Positions 28,389-37,346 of a stretch of DNA of 64,000 bases are shown in pieces. Numbering within the stretch: the first letter of the stretch is position 1; each line of letters begins with the position of its first letter. Below the pieces are notes generated by a model. The model was not told the origin of the DNA, searched no databases, and saw nothing but the letters and a program-made list of their open reading frames with translations. Location: contig NZ_NJIX01000003.1 of the NCBI RefSeq assembly GCF_002209485.1, positions 434,001 to 498,000 of the forward strand, written 5' to 3'. The translations under genes were made by a program, and so were the position numbers. This DNA is from Achromobacter sp. HZ34. GTDB lineage: Bacteria; Pseudomonadota; Gammaproteobacteria; Burkholderiales; Burkholderiaceae_B.

Positions 28389-28763
28389 GCCGCCGCCAAG
28401 CGCTCGCTGCGCGGCGCAAGCCTATCGTGAGTCAAGTCGGAATACGGGCAGCCGAAGTCCAGGACGGTCATGGGTGAATCAGAGGAGAATAGGACGGCCG
28501 AGCCGACGGCTCGCCGGGCGCAACCATAACACGACACGCCGTCATCGAACGGACCCGGACGGTGACGTACACATCACTCGGTGGCCCGTGGCGCCGGGGT
28601 GCTTAAGCAGCAGATTAAGAAAAGAGGAATTTCTAAAGAAATTCCTCTTTGATTTCGTAGAGCAAGCGAAGGGGCAGGCGCTCCTGGGCGGCTCCTCCAA
28701 ACGAGCCTCCTGGCCGCGCCACCCTGGGTTTGCTCCCTAGCTGGACGCCTTCAAACGCGTCCC
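28389..28763. other. Non-coding gap between the acyltransferase gene and ruvX
   Basis: This 375-base stretch has no convincing gene on either strand. It holds a short dyad GAGCCG-A-CGGCTC near 28500 and, at 28621-28650, a strong 13-bp hairpin listed separately. The leftward promoter of the acyltransferase gene should lie in the first half. Confidence 0.6.
28614..28650 (-). terminator. Strong hairpin, probable terminator of the yqgE-ruvX unit
   Basis: AAAGAGGAATTTC (28621-28633) pairs perfectly with GAAATTCCTCTTT (28638-28650) around TAAA. Leftward it is followed by TCTTAATC, so T residues run from the stem into the tail. It lies about 115 bases beyond the ruvX stop. Confidence 0.65.
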
Positions 28764-29162
28764 TTACTCCGGCAACGCATCCAGGTAGCGTTGAAGAATC
28801 ACCGCAGCGGCCATGGCGTCGTCGTCGGCATGGGTACCCAGCAGGGCCTGGGCCTGCATGCTGGACCCGCGCTCATCCACCAGTTCCACTTTCACACCGA
28901 AGCGGCCATGCAGCCGGTTGGCGAACCGGCGGCAACGCGCGGAAGCCTCCTGCTCGCCCCCGTCGGCCGTCAAGGCCAGCCCCACCACCACTCGCTGCGG
29001 CTGCCATTCGGCCAGCAGCGCCTCGATCCGGGCAAAGCGCGGCCCCAGCGCCTCGCCATAGAGGATTTCCAGGGGTCGAGCCTGCCGCGTCAGCGTATTG
29101 CCAATTGCGATGCCGATTTTCTTGATGCCGTAATCGAACGCCAGCAGGGTCTCGTCAGGCAT
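28764..29162 (-). CDS. ruvX: Holliday-junction resolvase-like RuvX/YqgF
   Basis: A 132-residue RNase H-fold nuclease. The first strand reads LLAFDYGIKKIGIAIGN, with the catalytic Asp in DYG. The second motif is VVVGLALTADG and the C-terminal acidic pair is in HADDDAMAAAVIL. In bacteria YqgF is essential and processes pre-16S rRNA; a resolvase role was proposed earlier. The ATG at 29162 overlaps the yqgE end by eight bases, the usual arrangement of this pair. Confidence 0.93.
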   Translation of the reverse strand: MPDETLLAFDYGIKKIGIAIGNTLTRQARPLEILYGEALGPRFARIEALLAEWQPQRVVVGLALTADGGEQEASARCRRFANRLHGRFGVKVELVDERGSSMQAQALLGTHADDDAMAAAVILQRYLDALPE

Positions 29163-29748
29163 GGCCGGCATCGCCCGCCAGCATGACGGGATCGATACCC
29201 AACAGCTTGAGTGCCGCGGGATAACGATCTTCCGGCGGAACGTCGAAAATGATGTGCGGGTCGGCCGACACGTTGAGCCAGGCGTTGCGCGCCATTTCGC
29301 TTTCCAGCTGGCCGGCACCCCAGCCCGCATAACCCAAGGTGACCAGCATCTGCTGCGGGCCATTGCCTTCGGCCACCGCCTGCAATACATCACGCGAGGT
29401 GGTCAGGGCCAGGCCCCCCAGCTTGATGCTGGAGTTGTAGTCCCCCGGCGGCATATGCAGCACGAAACCGCGGTCGGTCTGCACCGGCCCGCCGAAAAAC
29501 ACCGGCGTCGCCTTGACGGGCGCGATCTCCAGGTCCAGTTCGATCCGCTCGAACAGCGTGCCCAGGGTAAGGTCGGTGGGACGGTTGATCACCAGGCCCA
29601 GCGCGCCCTTGGTCGTGTGCTCGCAGATGTAGATGACGGAACCCGCCAGGCTGCCTTCGACCATATTGGGCATGGCCATCAGGAATTGGTTGGAAAAGTC
29701 GACGGACGGGGATTCGCCGGGTACATCGGGGTGGCTTTCGTCGGTCAT
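29155..29748 (-). CDS. yqgE: YqgE/AlgH (UPF0301) family protein
   Basis: A 197-residue cytoplasmic protein with family motifs FLMAMPNMVEGSLAGSVIYI, EHTTKGALGLVINRP, FFGGPVQTDRGFVLH and LVTLGYAGWGAGQLE. Function is unsettled; AlgH was first linked to alginate control in Pseudomonas. Coupling to ruvX by overlap is conserved. The N-terminal 15 residues are an acidic extension. Confidence 0.93.
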   Translation of the reverse strand: MTDESHPDVPGESPSVDFSNQFLMAMPNMVEGSLAGSVIYICEHTTKGALGLVINRPTDLTLGTLFERIELDLEIAPVKATPVFFGGPVQTDRGFVLHMPPGDYNSSIKLGGLALTTSRDVLQAVAEGNGPQQMLVTLGYAGWGAGQLESEMARNAWLNVSADPHIIFDVPPEDRYPAALKLLGIDPVMLAGDAGHA

Positions 29749-29825
29749 GGCGTATTCCTAAAGGGTGACGCACCGCATGGGAGCGCAACAGGCTGCTGGC
29801 GGACTGGCCCGGCGCGGACGCCCTG

Positions 29826-29990
29826 TCAGATTTCCATCAACTCGAAATCTTCCTTGCGCGCGCCGCATTCAGGACAGACCCAGTTGGGCGGGACATCTTC
29901 CCAGCGCGTGCCCGCGGCGATACCCTCTTCGGGCAGGCCGGTGGCTTCGTCGTAGACCCATCCACAGATCAAACACATCCAGGTTCTCAT
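29826..29990 (-). CDS. Rubredoxin
   Basis: A 54-residue iron protein with both Fe-binding pairs: CLICGW (CxxCG) and CPECGA (CPxCG), plus the aromatic core WEDVPPNW. It passes single electrons in the cytoplasm, for example to alkane hydroxylase-type or oxidative-stress enzymes. GAGAG precedes the ATG at 29990 by a few bases. The partner reductase is not nearby. Confidence 0.96.
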   Translation of the reverse strand: MRTWMCLICGWVYDEATGLPEEGIAAGTRWEDVPPNWVCPECGARKEDFELMEI

Positions 29991-30175
29991 AGTTCTCTCA
30001 AGCTTCCAAATCGTTTTCGGGCGCCCCCCGTCGTCCAAGTCCCCATTTTCGTAGCGACATCGGCAACACGGTAAGCGCGATCCATTAGAATGGGGTCGAT
30101 CTTACCGAAACCCAATAGGCATTAGTCTGACTCAGCACAAAAAATCAGACGCTGTCATTTTGATTCGCTGTACAC

Positions 30176-30982
30176 GTGACTGCCGCAACTCCGCCCATCG
30201 TTCTCATATTTGGCCCCGCCGATCCCACCGGATCTGACGGCCTGCCGGCTGACGCCGTGACCTGCGCTCGCATGGGCTGCCATGGTTTGGCGGCGATCAC
30301 AGCAATTACCGTGCAGGACACGGCGGTCATGGAAGAAGTCCATTCGATCTCGCCGGAATTGCTCGACGACCAGGCCCGTTGCCTGTTGGAAGACATGCCG
30401 GTGCAAGCCATCAAGGTGGGCGGCCTCTACAGCGCCGAATGCGCCAGCGCGGTCGCGCAGATCGCCGCCGACTACAGCCAGGTGCCGCTGGTCCTGCACC
30501 TGGGACACCGCTCGCCGCTGCCGGCCGATGCCGCCGCCCAGGACGATGCCGACGACCTGCTGGCCGCCACGCTGGAACTGGTGCTGCCGCAGGCCGACGT
30601 GGTGGTCGTCGAACACGCCCGCCTGGCGCAGTGGCTCAGCGACGGCACCCTGGAAATCGGTGAAGCCACCTCGGCGGCCCACGCCATGGTCGGTGCCGGC
30701 GCAAAGTGGGTACTTGCTTTAGGTGCACCGCTGCGACCTGGCCATGCCGTCAATCTGCTGGTGGGGCCGGAAGGCACCACGACCAACTGGCCCTGGCAGC
30801 CGCCGCCCGACCGCAGCAGCGACAGCGGCGGCCTGCTGGCCACGACGCTGGCCGCCTGCCTGGCCCAGGGCATGGAAGTCCCTGAAGCCGTGGAAAAATC
30901 CCTGCCCCTGGCCGACGCGGCCGTGGCAGCCAGCTTCCTGCCCGGCATGGGCCGGCGCATAGCCAACCGGATGCTGCCCTGA
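30176..30982 (+). CDS. thiD: ThiD-like HMP(-P) kinase homologue with altered catalytic motifs
   Basis: A 268-residue ribokinase-fold protein aligned with HMP/HMP-P kinase: LPADAVTCARMGCHGLAAITAITVQ matches the ThiD segment after the first glycine loop. The loop itself, normally AGSDSGGGAGIQAD, reads GPADPTGSDGLPAD. The C-terminal anion-hole motif, normally GTGCTLSAA, reads SDSGGLLATT, so the catalytic Cys is Gly219. It may be slow, changed in substrate, or non-catalytic. The GTG is the first possible start after an in-frame stop at 30161 and lacks a clear ribosome site. The stop overlaps the thiE ATG. Confidence 0.78.
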   Translation: MTAATPPIVLIFGPADPTGSDGLPADAVTCARMGCHGLAAITAITVQDTAVMEEVHSISPELLDDQARCLLEDMPVQAIKVGGLYSAECASAVAQIAADYSQVPLVLHLGHRSPLPADAAAQDDADDLLAATLELVLPQADVVVVEHARLAQWLSDGTLEIGEATSAAHAMVGAGAKWVLALGAPLRPGHAVNLLVGPEGTTTNWPWQPPPDRSSDSGGLLATTLAACLAQGMEVPEAVEKSLPLADAAVAASFLPGMGRRIANRMLP

Positions 30983-31644
30983 TGAAAGCCCAACGCTTCC
31001 CCAGCGGCCTGTACGGCGTGACGCCGGAATGGGACGACACCGCACGCCTGCTGCGCGCGGTCCAGCAAGCCGCCGCCGGCGGCATGCGCGCATTGCAACT
31101 GCGGCGCAAGGACATCCCCGCCGCGCAGCGACGGGAGCAGGCGCTGGCGCTGGCGCCCTTGTGCCGCGAACTGGGCGTGATTTTCCTGATCAATGACCAC
31201 TGGGAGCTGGCGCTGGAGATCGGCGCCGACGGCGTGCACGTCGGCCGCGACGATGCCGCGGTCGCCCAGGTACGGGCGCAGGCGCCAGACCTGATCATCG
31301 GCGCGTCCTGCTACAACGACATCCAGCGTGGCCGCGACATGTTGGCCGCGGGCGCCGACTACATCGCCTTCGGCGCGGTCTTCCCCTCTTCCACCAAGCC
31401 GCAAGCCGTGCGCGCCCCCCTGGAATTGCTGACGGAAGCACGCGCCTTGACCGAAGACCAAGCCGCGCCGCGCCCCGCCGTGGTCGCCATCGGCGGCATC
31501 ACGCCCGAGAACGCGCCCCTGGTGGCGCAGGCCGGCGCCGACGCCATCGCGGCCGTCAACGGCCTGTTCGAAGCGGCCGACATCGCCAGCGCCGCCGCCG
31601 CTTATGCGCATCCCTTCCTGCCCAAGGGCCGGCCGCGTCCTTGA
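30982..31644 (+). CDS. thiE: Thiamine-phosphate synthase
   Basis: A 220-residue TIM-barrel enzyme joining HMP-PP and THZ-P. Motifs: LQLRRKDIP, FLINDHWELALEIGADGVHVG, GASCYNDI, YIAFGAVFPSSTKPQA (with the phosphate-binding Ser/Thr and Lys) and VVAIGGITPENA. All expected residues seem present, unlike its upstream partner. The first codon overlaps the ThiD-like stop (TGATG), so the pair is coupled. Confidence 0.94.
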   Translation: MKAQRFPSGLYGVTPEWDDTARLLRAVQQAAAGGMRALQLRRKDIPAAQRREQALALAPLCRELGVIFLINDHWELALEIGADGVHVGRDDAAVAQVRAQAPDLIIGASCYNDIQRGRDMLAAGADYIAFGAVFPSSTKPQAVRAPLELLTEARALTEDQAAPRPAVVAIGGITPENAPLVAQAGADAIAAVNGLFEAADIASAAAAYAHPFLPKGRPRP

Positions 31645-31746
31645 AGCGGGTGCCGGCCGGCCTGCCCGGCCAGGCCGGCGTCCGCCGCCGCCCCATCGTC
31701 CCCGACGTACCAGCCGTACCAATCGTCTTTAGCGAGATTCACCGTC

Positions 31747-33027
31747 ATGTCCACCAACGCCGAACTTTTCGAACGCGCCTCCCGCAGCATCCCCGGCGGC
31801 GTCAACTCGCCGGTGCGCGCTTTCCGCTCCGTCGGCGGCACGCCGCGCTTCATCGCGCGCGCTGTCGGGCCGTATGTGTGGGACGCGGAAGGCAAGCGCT
31901 ATATCGACTACGTCGGCTCCTGGGGCCCCGCCATCCTTGGCCACGCCCATCCCGACGTCGTGCGCGCGGTGCAGGAAGCCGCGGTGCATGGCTTGTCCTT
32001 CGGCGCGCCCACCGAAGCGGAAATCGAACTGGCCGAGCTGTTGATCGAACGCCTGCCGTCCATGGAGCAGGTGCGCCTGGTCAGCTCCGGCACCGAAGCC
32101 ACCATGACGGCCATCCGCCTGGCGCGCGGCGCAACTGGCCGTAAAAAGATCATCAAGTTCGAAGGCTGTTACCACGGCCACGCCGACAGCCTGCTGGTGA
32201 AGGCCGGATCAGGCCTGCTGACCTTCGGCAATCCCACGTCGGCGGGCGTGCCGGCGGAATTCGTCGAGCACACGCTGGTGCTGGACTACAACGATCTGGA
32301 AGGCGTGCAGTCCGCCTTCGAGCAATACCAGCAGGACATTGCCTGCATCATCGTCGAACCGGTGGCCGGCAATATGAACCTGGTGAAGCCGCGCGCCGGT
32401 TTCCTGGAAGGCCTGCGCGAGGCCTGCACCCGCCACGGTGCGCTGCTGATTTTCGATGAAGTGATGACGGGGTTCCGCGTCGGCCCGCAAGGCGTGCAGG
32501 GGCTGACCGGCGTCAAGCCCGACATCACCACGCTGGCCAAGGTGATCGGCGGCGGCATGCCGGTGGGCGCTTTCGGCGGCAGCGCGGAAGTGATGCGCCA
32601 TATCGCGCCGCTGGGTGGGGTGTACCAGGCGGGCACGCTGTCGGGCAATCCGGTCGCGGTGGCGGCCGGGCTGGCGACGATGCGCTTGATCGCCGCGCCG
32701 GGGTTCTATGAAAACCTGGCAACGCAGACCCGCAAGCTGGCCGACGGCCTGCAGCAGCGCGCGCGCGCCGCCGGCCTGGACTTCAGCGCCGACGCCATCG
32801 GCGGCATGTTCGGGCTGTACTTCTCGGCCCAGGTGCCGACGTCATTGGCCGAAGTGTCGGCGGCCGATGTCGAGGCGTTCAAGCATTTCTTCCACGCCAT
32901 GCTGGACCGCGGCGTGCACTTCGCGCCCTCGGCATTCGAAGCGGGCTTCGTGTCGGCCACCCACGACGATGCCGTCATCGAAGAGACGCTGGACGCCGCG
33001 GAGGCGGTGTTCAAAGAGATGAAATAA
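31747..33027 (+). CDS. hemL: Glutamate-1-semialdehyde 2,1-aminomutase
   Basis: A 426-residue PLP enzyme of the C5 heme pathway, making 5-aminolevulinate. Motifs: [58 protein letters not shown], and the PLP lysine in [18 protein letters not shown]. Length matches the family. It lies 102 bases after thiE and could be transcribed with it. Confidence 0.97.
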   Translation: MSTNAELFERASRSIPGGVNSPVRAFRSVGGTPRFIARAVGPYVWDAEGKRYIDYVGSWGPAILGHAHPDVVRAVQEAAVHGLSFGAPTEAEIELAELLIERLPSMEQVRLVSSGTEATMTAIRLARGATGRKKIIKFEGCYHGHADSLLVKAGSGLLTFGNPTSAGVPAEFVEHTLVLDYNDLEGVQSAFEQYQQDIACIIVEPVAGNMNLVKPRAGFLEGLREACTRHGALLIFDEVMTGFRVGPQGVQGLTGVKPDITTLAKVIGGGMPVGAFGGSAEVMRHIAPLGGVYQAGTLSGNPVAVAAGLATMRLIAAPGFYENLATQTRKLADGLQQRARAAGLDFSADAIGGMFGLYFSAQVPTSLAEVSAADVEAFKHFFHAMLDRGVHFAPSAFEAGFVSATHDDAVIEETLDAAEAVFKEMK

Positions 33028-33210
33028 GCCGGGAAGGCGCCGCGCGCGCAGAGCACAGAACCGCTTTTGGTAAACGTTTTTTTAAAAAACGTATTAAAAA
33101 AGTTCTTTTGATGATCGCTTGACCTGCGCAGGACCCGCGGCAAGGTCGAGGGCCAGGCTGTTACCGCTCGGGGGCATGAAAGGCAGCCCCCAAGGCGAGG
33201 CCCAAGTCGA

Positions 33211-33234
33211 AGGCACCCCGTGGGGTGCCTTTTT
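33211..33234 (+). terminator. Intrinsic terminator downstream of hemL
   Basis: AGGCACCCC (33211-33219) and GGGGTGCCT (33222-33230) form a 9-bp stem (with a tight loop) followed by TTTT. It is 184 bases after the hemL stop and overlaps the last codon of siaD, so it may act on hemL readthrough or on a small transcript between the genes. Confidence 0.85.
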
Positions 33235-34028
33235 CAATTTTCGGTTTCCAGCGCGACGCGGTCGCGGCCGGCCTGCTTCGCCAAGTACAGCGCCCGGTCG
33301 GCGCGGCTGAGCAAAGTGGAAATATGCTCGCCCTGCTGATAGCGCGCCATGCCGACGCTGACGGTCAGGGTCAACTCGTCGCCGTCCATTTCCAGGGTCT
33401 TGCGCCGCACCGCGTCCAGCATGCGGTCGATGATGCCTTCGCCCTCGCTCAGCTTGACGGCAGGCAGCAACACCAGGAATTCCTCGCCGCCCCAGCGCGC
33501 CACGTCGTCCGTATCGCGCACGTTGGTGCGCATGATCTCTGCCAGCACGATCAGCGCGCGATCGCCCGCTTCGTGGCCATAACGGTCGTTGATGCGCTTG
33601 AAATGGTCGACGTCCAGCATCGCCACCACGAATCCATCGGCACCGTCGGCGGAAGGATCGGCCAGGTCCTTCAGGCGCTCCATCAAGGCGCGCCGATTCA
33701 GCAGATTGGTCAGCGGATCGCGGCTGGACGACTCCTTCAGCGAGGCATTCATGCCACGCATCAATTCCTGGTAGCCGTCGGAAATACGCACGATCTTGGC
33801 CAGCCGGCGCAGTTCGCGGTCATAGCGATCGACCAGGCCGCGCTCACGCTGGCGCGCCATCGACTGAAAGGCGTCGGACAGATACGAGATACGCTCCAGC
33901 CGGTCGAGCTGGTCGTTCGTATGCTGCCAGAGATCGGCCAGGGCCTCGTGCAGCGGATGTTCCTCATAGGCCGGATCGGCCAAGAGGATCTGAATCCGCC
34001 GTTCGAGATCCTGGTAGCGTTTCTTCAT
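33234..34028 (-). CDS. siaD: Diguanylate cyclase SiaD
   Basis: A 264-residue soluble cyclase making cyclic di-GMP. The N-terminal half (about 1-100) is helical and charged, a likely coiled-coil stalk. The catalytic domain begins DPLTNLLNRRALMERL and carries the active-site GGEEF at 180-184. An intact inhibitory I-site RDTD lies at 171-174, five residues before it. In Pseudomonas aeruginosa SiaD is activated by unphosphorylated SiaC binding to the stalk. ATG at 34028 shares one base with the siaC stop (TGATG); a GTG one codon earlier is equally possible. Confidence 0.95.
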   Translation of the reverse strand: MKKRYQDLERRIQILLADPAYEEHPLHEALADLWQHTNDQLDRLERISYLSDAFQSMARQRERGLVDRYDRELRRLAKIVRISDGYQELMRGMNASLKESSSRDPLTNLLNRRALMERLKDLADPSADGADGFVVAMLDVDHFKRINDRYGHEAGDRALIVLAEIMRTNVRDTDDVARWGGEEFLVLLPAVKLSEGEGIIDRMLDAVRRKTLEMDGDELTLTVSVGMARYQQGEHISTLLSRADRALYLAKQAGRDRVALETEN

Positions 34029-34402
34029 CACCGGCTTACGACTTCAAAGGGGAAGGTGCAGTCTTCCTTGAACTCTTCGGCCAATTCGCCGACGCGCTCG
34101 TTGCGGGCATCGTAATACCAGATGACCGAGACCTCGCGCGACTCGCCATGGGCCGCTTCGAGCAGGTCGAAAATGTCCATGACTGCCTTGACACTGCTGG
34201 TATTCAAATACTGCAGTTCGAGCGACAAGGCCAGCGGGGCCTGGCTGCTGACGAGGTATTCGTCGACCCATTTGATGACGGGGCCGAACAGCTCGAACGA
34301 ATTCTCCGGGTAGGAGTCGCCGCGCAACACGAGTACTCCACGGGAAACGTCCGATTCGATGGCGGGCGTCGACTGCGTGGCGGGAATATTCAAATCATTC
34401 AT
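34028..34402 (-). CDS. siaC: SiaC, phospho-switch regulator of SiaD (DUF1987)
   Basis: A 124-residue protein matching Pseudomonas SiaC closely: MNDLNIPATQSTPAIE, VLRGDSYPENSFELFGPVI, LQYLNTSSVKAVMDILDLL-like, EEFKEDCTFPFEV. The phospho-acceptor falls at Thr68 in YLNTSS, the same position as in P. aeruginosa. Unphosphorylated SiaC activates SiaD; SiaB phosphorylates and SiaA dephosphorylates it. The ATG at 34402 matches the family start although no strong ribosome site is seen; a TTG at 34444 overlapping siaB is an alternative. Confidence 0.95.
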   Translation of the reverse strand: MNDLNIPATQSTPAIESDVSRGVLVLRGDSYPENSFELFGPVIKWVDEYLVSSQAPLALSLELQYLNTSSVKAVMDIFDLLEAAHGESREVSVIWYYDARNERVGELAEEFKEDCTFPFEVVSR

Positions 34403-34433
34403 GTGGGTAGTCTTTGCAAGTAGCCGGTACGAA

Positions 34434-34976
34434 TCAGATGACAACGCTCAGGCTGAAAAAACCGCGGCCGTCACCGTGCGGGCTCATGGTGGCTTCAATG
34501 CCGGCGCTGGCCCGCCGCGCCAGATCGATCAGCCCGAGGCCGGCGCCAGTGGTGGCGGACGGGTCGCGCGGCTGGCGCAACTGGGTTTTGTAGGCGGCCT
34601 TCAATTGGGCCTTGTCCATCGTCGCGAGTTCCCCGACGCGCCGTACCAGGCGTTCGCCGTCGGCCAACTCCACGCGATTGCCCACCGACACCGTATAACG
34701 CCCTTCGGGATCGCGCGCGATGACCACGGTGGCGGCCGCATCGGCTTCACCATAGCCCTGTTCCAATGCGTAATTGCGAATGTTCTGCGTCATTTCGATG
34801 TACGCGGAAAAGACATCCATGGCTTCCGCCGGACGCGCCTGGTCGATCTCAAGGTAGTTTTTTAACGCATTGCCGATCTCCTCGATCAGGCTGCGCGAAA
34901 TCGGACCGTTGAAGCACAGCAAGGTGCGGTCCTGGTTGAATCGCTCGCGTAGCGCGTAAAGATCCGAGGCATTCAT
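34434..34976 (-). CDS. siaB: SiaB, kinase of the SiaC switch protein
   Basis: A 180-residue protein with a GHKL-like ATPase fold related to anti-sigma-factor kinases. MTQNIRNYAL resembles the N-box helix, and DPSATTGAGLGLIDLARRA resembles the G2 ATP-lid region. In P. aeruginosa SiaB phosphorylates SiaC and so turns SiaD off. Placed between siaA and siaC as in that species, 27 bases after the siaA stop. Confidence 0.92.
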   Translation of the reverse strand: MNASDLYALRERFNQDRTLLCFNGPISRSLIEEIGNALKNYLEIDQARPAEAMDVFSAYIEMTQNIRNYALEQGYGEADAAATVVIARDPEGRYTVSVGNRVELADGERLVRRVGELATMDKAQLKAAYKTQLRQPRDPSATTGAGLGLIDLARRASAGIEATMSPHGDGRGFFSLSVVI

Positions 34977-35003
34977 AAGAGATCCGTGACTGAAGTAAAG
35001 CGT

Positions 35004-36992
35004 TTATTCGAACCGGAAAGACAATATCGTAATGTCATCGCGTTGCGGCAGGTTGCCGCGATACTCGGCCAGGGCCCGCTCGAAGGCATCGCTTTGCTCC
35101 GCCAGCGGCAAACGGGCATTTTGCCGCAGCATTTGGGCGAACCGCGTACCGCCGAAGCCATAACCCAACTCGCCGCCGGCCTGGTCGAGGAAACCGTCGG
35201 TGGTCAGGTAGAAGCTGGAACCTTGCGTCAACGGCAACTCGACATTGGCATATTCCCCCTGGCGCTTTTCCCCCAAGGCACGACGGGCGCCCTTGTGTTC
35301 GCGGCAGTCATCGCCATTGCTTTCGTATAAGGAAATCTTGGCACCGGCGAACAGCAGACGGCCACGCGAGCGGTCAATATAAACCAGACCGGCGTCGGTG
35401 TTGGTAGCCACGGTTTCGGGGAACTGGGCATCGCGCAACATCGCCCGGATGGCCGCGTCGGTGCGGGTCAGCACGGCGGCCGGATCGGCCGGCCCCACCT
35501 CCGCCAGCGCCACATCCACCGCGGCGCGCACCAGCATCGTCATCAGGGCGCCCGGCACGCCGTGCCCGGCGCAGTCCATCACGCCCAGCAGGAAATTGTC
35601 GCCGTCGGCGCGGAACACGTAGAAGTCACCGCCCACGACATCGCGCGGCTTCCACATCACGAAGTGCCGCAGGCCCAGCGAGTGCGCCATCTGGCGGTCC
35701 GGCAGGATGGCCTGCTGGATCAAGCTGGCGTAATCGATGGAATCGCCCAGCTTCTTGTTGACGGCGGCCATCGCGCGGTTGGCGGCCTCCAGTTCCACGG
35801 TGCGTTCGCGCACCTTGTTTTCCAGTTCGGCGGTATGGCTGCGTACCTTGGCGGCCATCACCCCGAAGGCGCGGCTGAGATCGCCCACTTCATCGGCGCC
35901 GCCCGCCGGCAGGGTCACGTCGTAGCGGCCGTCGGCAATGGCCCGGGCCGATTGCTGCAGATTGCGGATGGGGCGCAGCACCAGCCGGTTGACGGCCACC
36001 CCGAACACCAGCAGCAGGCCGCCCACCAGCAGCAGCAAGGCCACCAGCGCGGGCCATACCCACGTCATGTCCACCACCCGTGCCGCGTGCAGGTCGACCG
36101 CCCCCAGCACGTACCAGTGCAGTTCCGGCACGTACGCCACCGAGACCAGTTGCCGCTTGCCTTGCAGGCGCAGCCACAGCGTATGCGCCTGCGCCGGCTG
36201 GGCCTGCGCGGTGGCCATGGTCTGCTGCAAGGCGGCCTTGCCCTCGGCGTCGCCGATCATGCTGTAGATCTTGGCGTTATCGCTGGCGTTGCCGGTGCCG
36301 GAGTTGTAGGCGATGCGAGTCGGATCCGGATGGGCCTGGATGGCGCCCTGGCCATCGATGATCATGGGCGTCACGCCGGGTTCGCCGCTGCCGACGAATT
36401 CGCGCAGGAAATCGCTCAGGTCCAGGCTGGCGCCGGTGATGGCCACCGGCTTGCCGCCGTCGCGCACGATGATGTTGAACCATACGCGCGTGACTTGCAG
36501 CTTGGCATCCGGATTGACGTTGATGTTGTACGCCGCATCGGATTTGACGCTGCTGTAGAACCAGCTGTCATTGGGATCCGCCGGATTCAGCGTGTAGCGC
36601 GGCTGGTCCGAGAACGCCTTGTCGTCGTCGTTGAAATAGTAGTTGCCACTATTGGCGACGATGAGGAAATACGCATGCGAACGGAAATCGTGGCGGTAAC
36701 CCTCGGCCTCGCGGAAGAACAGGGCGCGCTTGGCCGGATCGTTTTCGGCCTGCAGCCATTGCCGCGTCACTTCGGAATGCGCCAGCCGCTGCGACAGGGC
36801 CAGTTCGCGCGACACCGGCGCCAGGATGCGCTGGCGGCTCAACAGGGCGAAATTGTCCGCATACGCGCGGCCGAAATGCTCGCGCACCTGTTCCATCGCA
36901 TGCCATCCCAGGAACACCGTGGGAATGAGCGCCAATAGACACGCCAATACCAGCGCGAGCAGAGACTTCGCGCGCAACCCCAACTTCGCCAT
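35004..36992 (-). CDS. siaA: SiaA, membrane PP2C-type phosphatase with periplasmic sensor
   Basis: A 662-residue receptor phosphatase. TM1 (LLALVLACLLALIPTVFLGW) and TM2 (ALVALLLLVGGLLLVFGVAV, about 315-335) bound a periplasmic Cache-like sensor of about 280 residues. A HAMP segment (RPIRNLQQSARAIADGRYDV), a coiled coil and a SpoIIE/PP2C domain follow, with metal motifs DVVGGDFY and VMDCAGHGVPG. It dephosphorylates SiaC on an external signal (ethanol and some other carbon sources in Pseudomonas). ATG at 36992 has GGGGAG about 12 bases upstream. First gene of siaABCD. Confidence 0.94.
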   Translation of the reverse strand: MAKLGLRAKSLLALVLACLLALIPTVFLGWHAMEQVREHFGRAYADNFALLSRQRILAPVSRELALSQRLAHSEVTRQWLQAENDPAKRALFFREAEGYRHDFRSHAYFLIVANSGNYYFNDDDKAFSDQPRYTLNPADPNDSWFYSSVKSDAAYNINVNPDAKLQVTRVWFNIIVRDGGKPVAITGASLDLSDFLREFVGSGEPGVTPMIIDGQGAIQAHPDPTRIAYNSGTGNASDNAKIYSMIGDAEGKAALQQTMATAQAQPAQAHTLWLRLQGKRQLVSVAYVPELHWYVLGAVDLHAARVVDMTWVWPALVALLLLVGGLLLVFGVAVNRLVLRPIRNLQQSARAIADGRYDVTLPAGGADEVGDLSRAFGVMAAKVRSHTAELENKVRERTVELEAANRAMAAVNKKLGDSIDYASLIQQAILPDRQMAHSLGLRHFVMWKPRDVVGGDFYVFRADGDNFLLGVMDCAGHGVPGALMTMLVRAAVDVALAEVGPADPAAVLTRTDAAIRAMLRDAQFPETVATNTDAGLVYIDRSRGRLLFAGAKISLYESNGDDCREHKGARRALGEKRQGEYANVELPLTQGSSFYLTTDGFLDQAGGELGYGFGGTRFAQMLRQNARLPLAEQSDAFERALAEYRGNLPQRDDITILSFRFE

Positions 36993-37346
36993 CGTGGAAA
37001 TTCTCCCCGCGCTGCCCCGGGGTCCCATCCGCCCCACCCGCGCCATCGTAGCGTCAGTTACAAAAACTGACCCAAATGTCTTTTATCTGACAATCTATGG
37101 AGCAGGCACTGTTAATAGTGCACACACACCTTGTCATAAAGGCGCATAGTGTAGAAGGCTCCAGCCTGAAATACCACTTGAAATGCGGGTGAAAACCTGC
37201 CTTAGATCAAAAATTACGCAGCTCTGAGGGCGACACGCGACAATAGGTCCTGTGTTTCAAAATGCTTCTTTTGTATTTTTCGCATAGTCGCTCATACTGT
37301 AACCGCGGCTACCTGCACAACGCCGGGAACGCTTACACTGCTGTCC
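36993..37346. other. AT-rich divergent intergenic region upstream of siaA
   Basis: This 354-base gap separates siaA (leftward) from an unknown membrane-protein gene (rightward). It is clearly more AT-rich than its surroundings, with GTTAATAGTGCAC near 37111 and many T/A runs. Promoters for both genes must lie here, but I cannot place a convincing -35/-10 pair. No RNA gene or ORF is supported. Confidence 0.5.

Noticed and set aside
28024-28740. Rightward open frame covering the acyltransferase start and the following gap.
   Set aside because: Most of it is antisense to the acyltransferase, its product is Arg/Thr-rich without motifs, and it crosses the strong hairpin at 28621.
33074-33092. ACG-T7-A6-CGT palindrome as the hemL terminator.
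   Set aside because: The stem is almost all A-T and is not followed by a T run; the GC-rich hairpin at 33211 is a much better candidate.
33119-33310. A 63-codon open frame after hemL.
   Set aside because: It runs through the intrinsic terminator and into the end of siaD on the other strand, has no ribosome site and a Gly/Arg/Pro-biased product.
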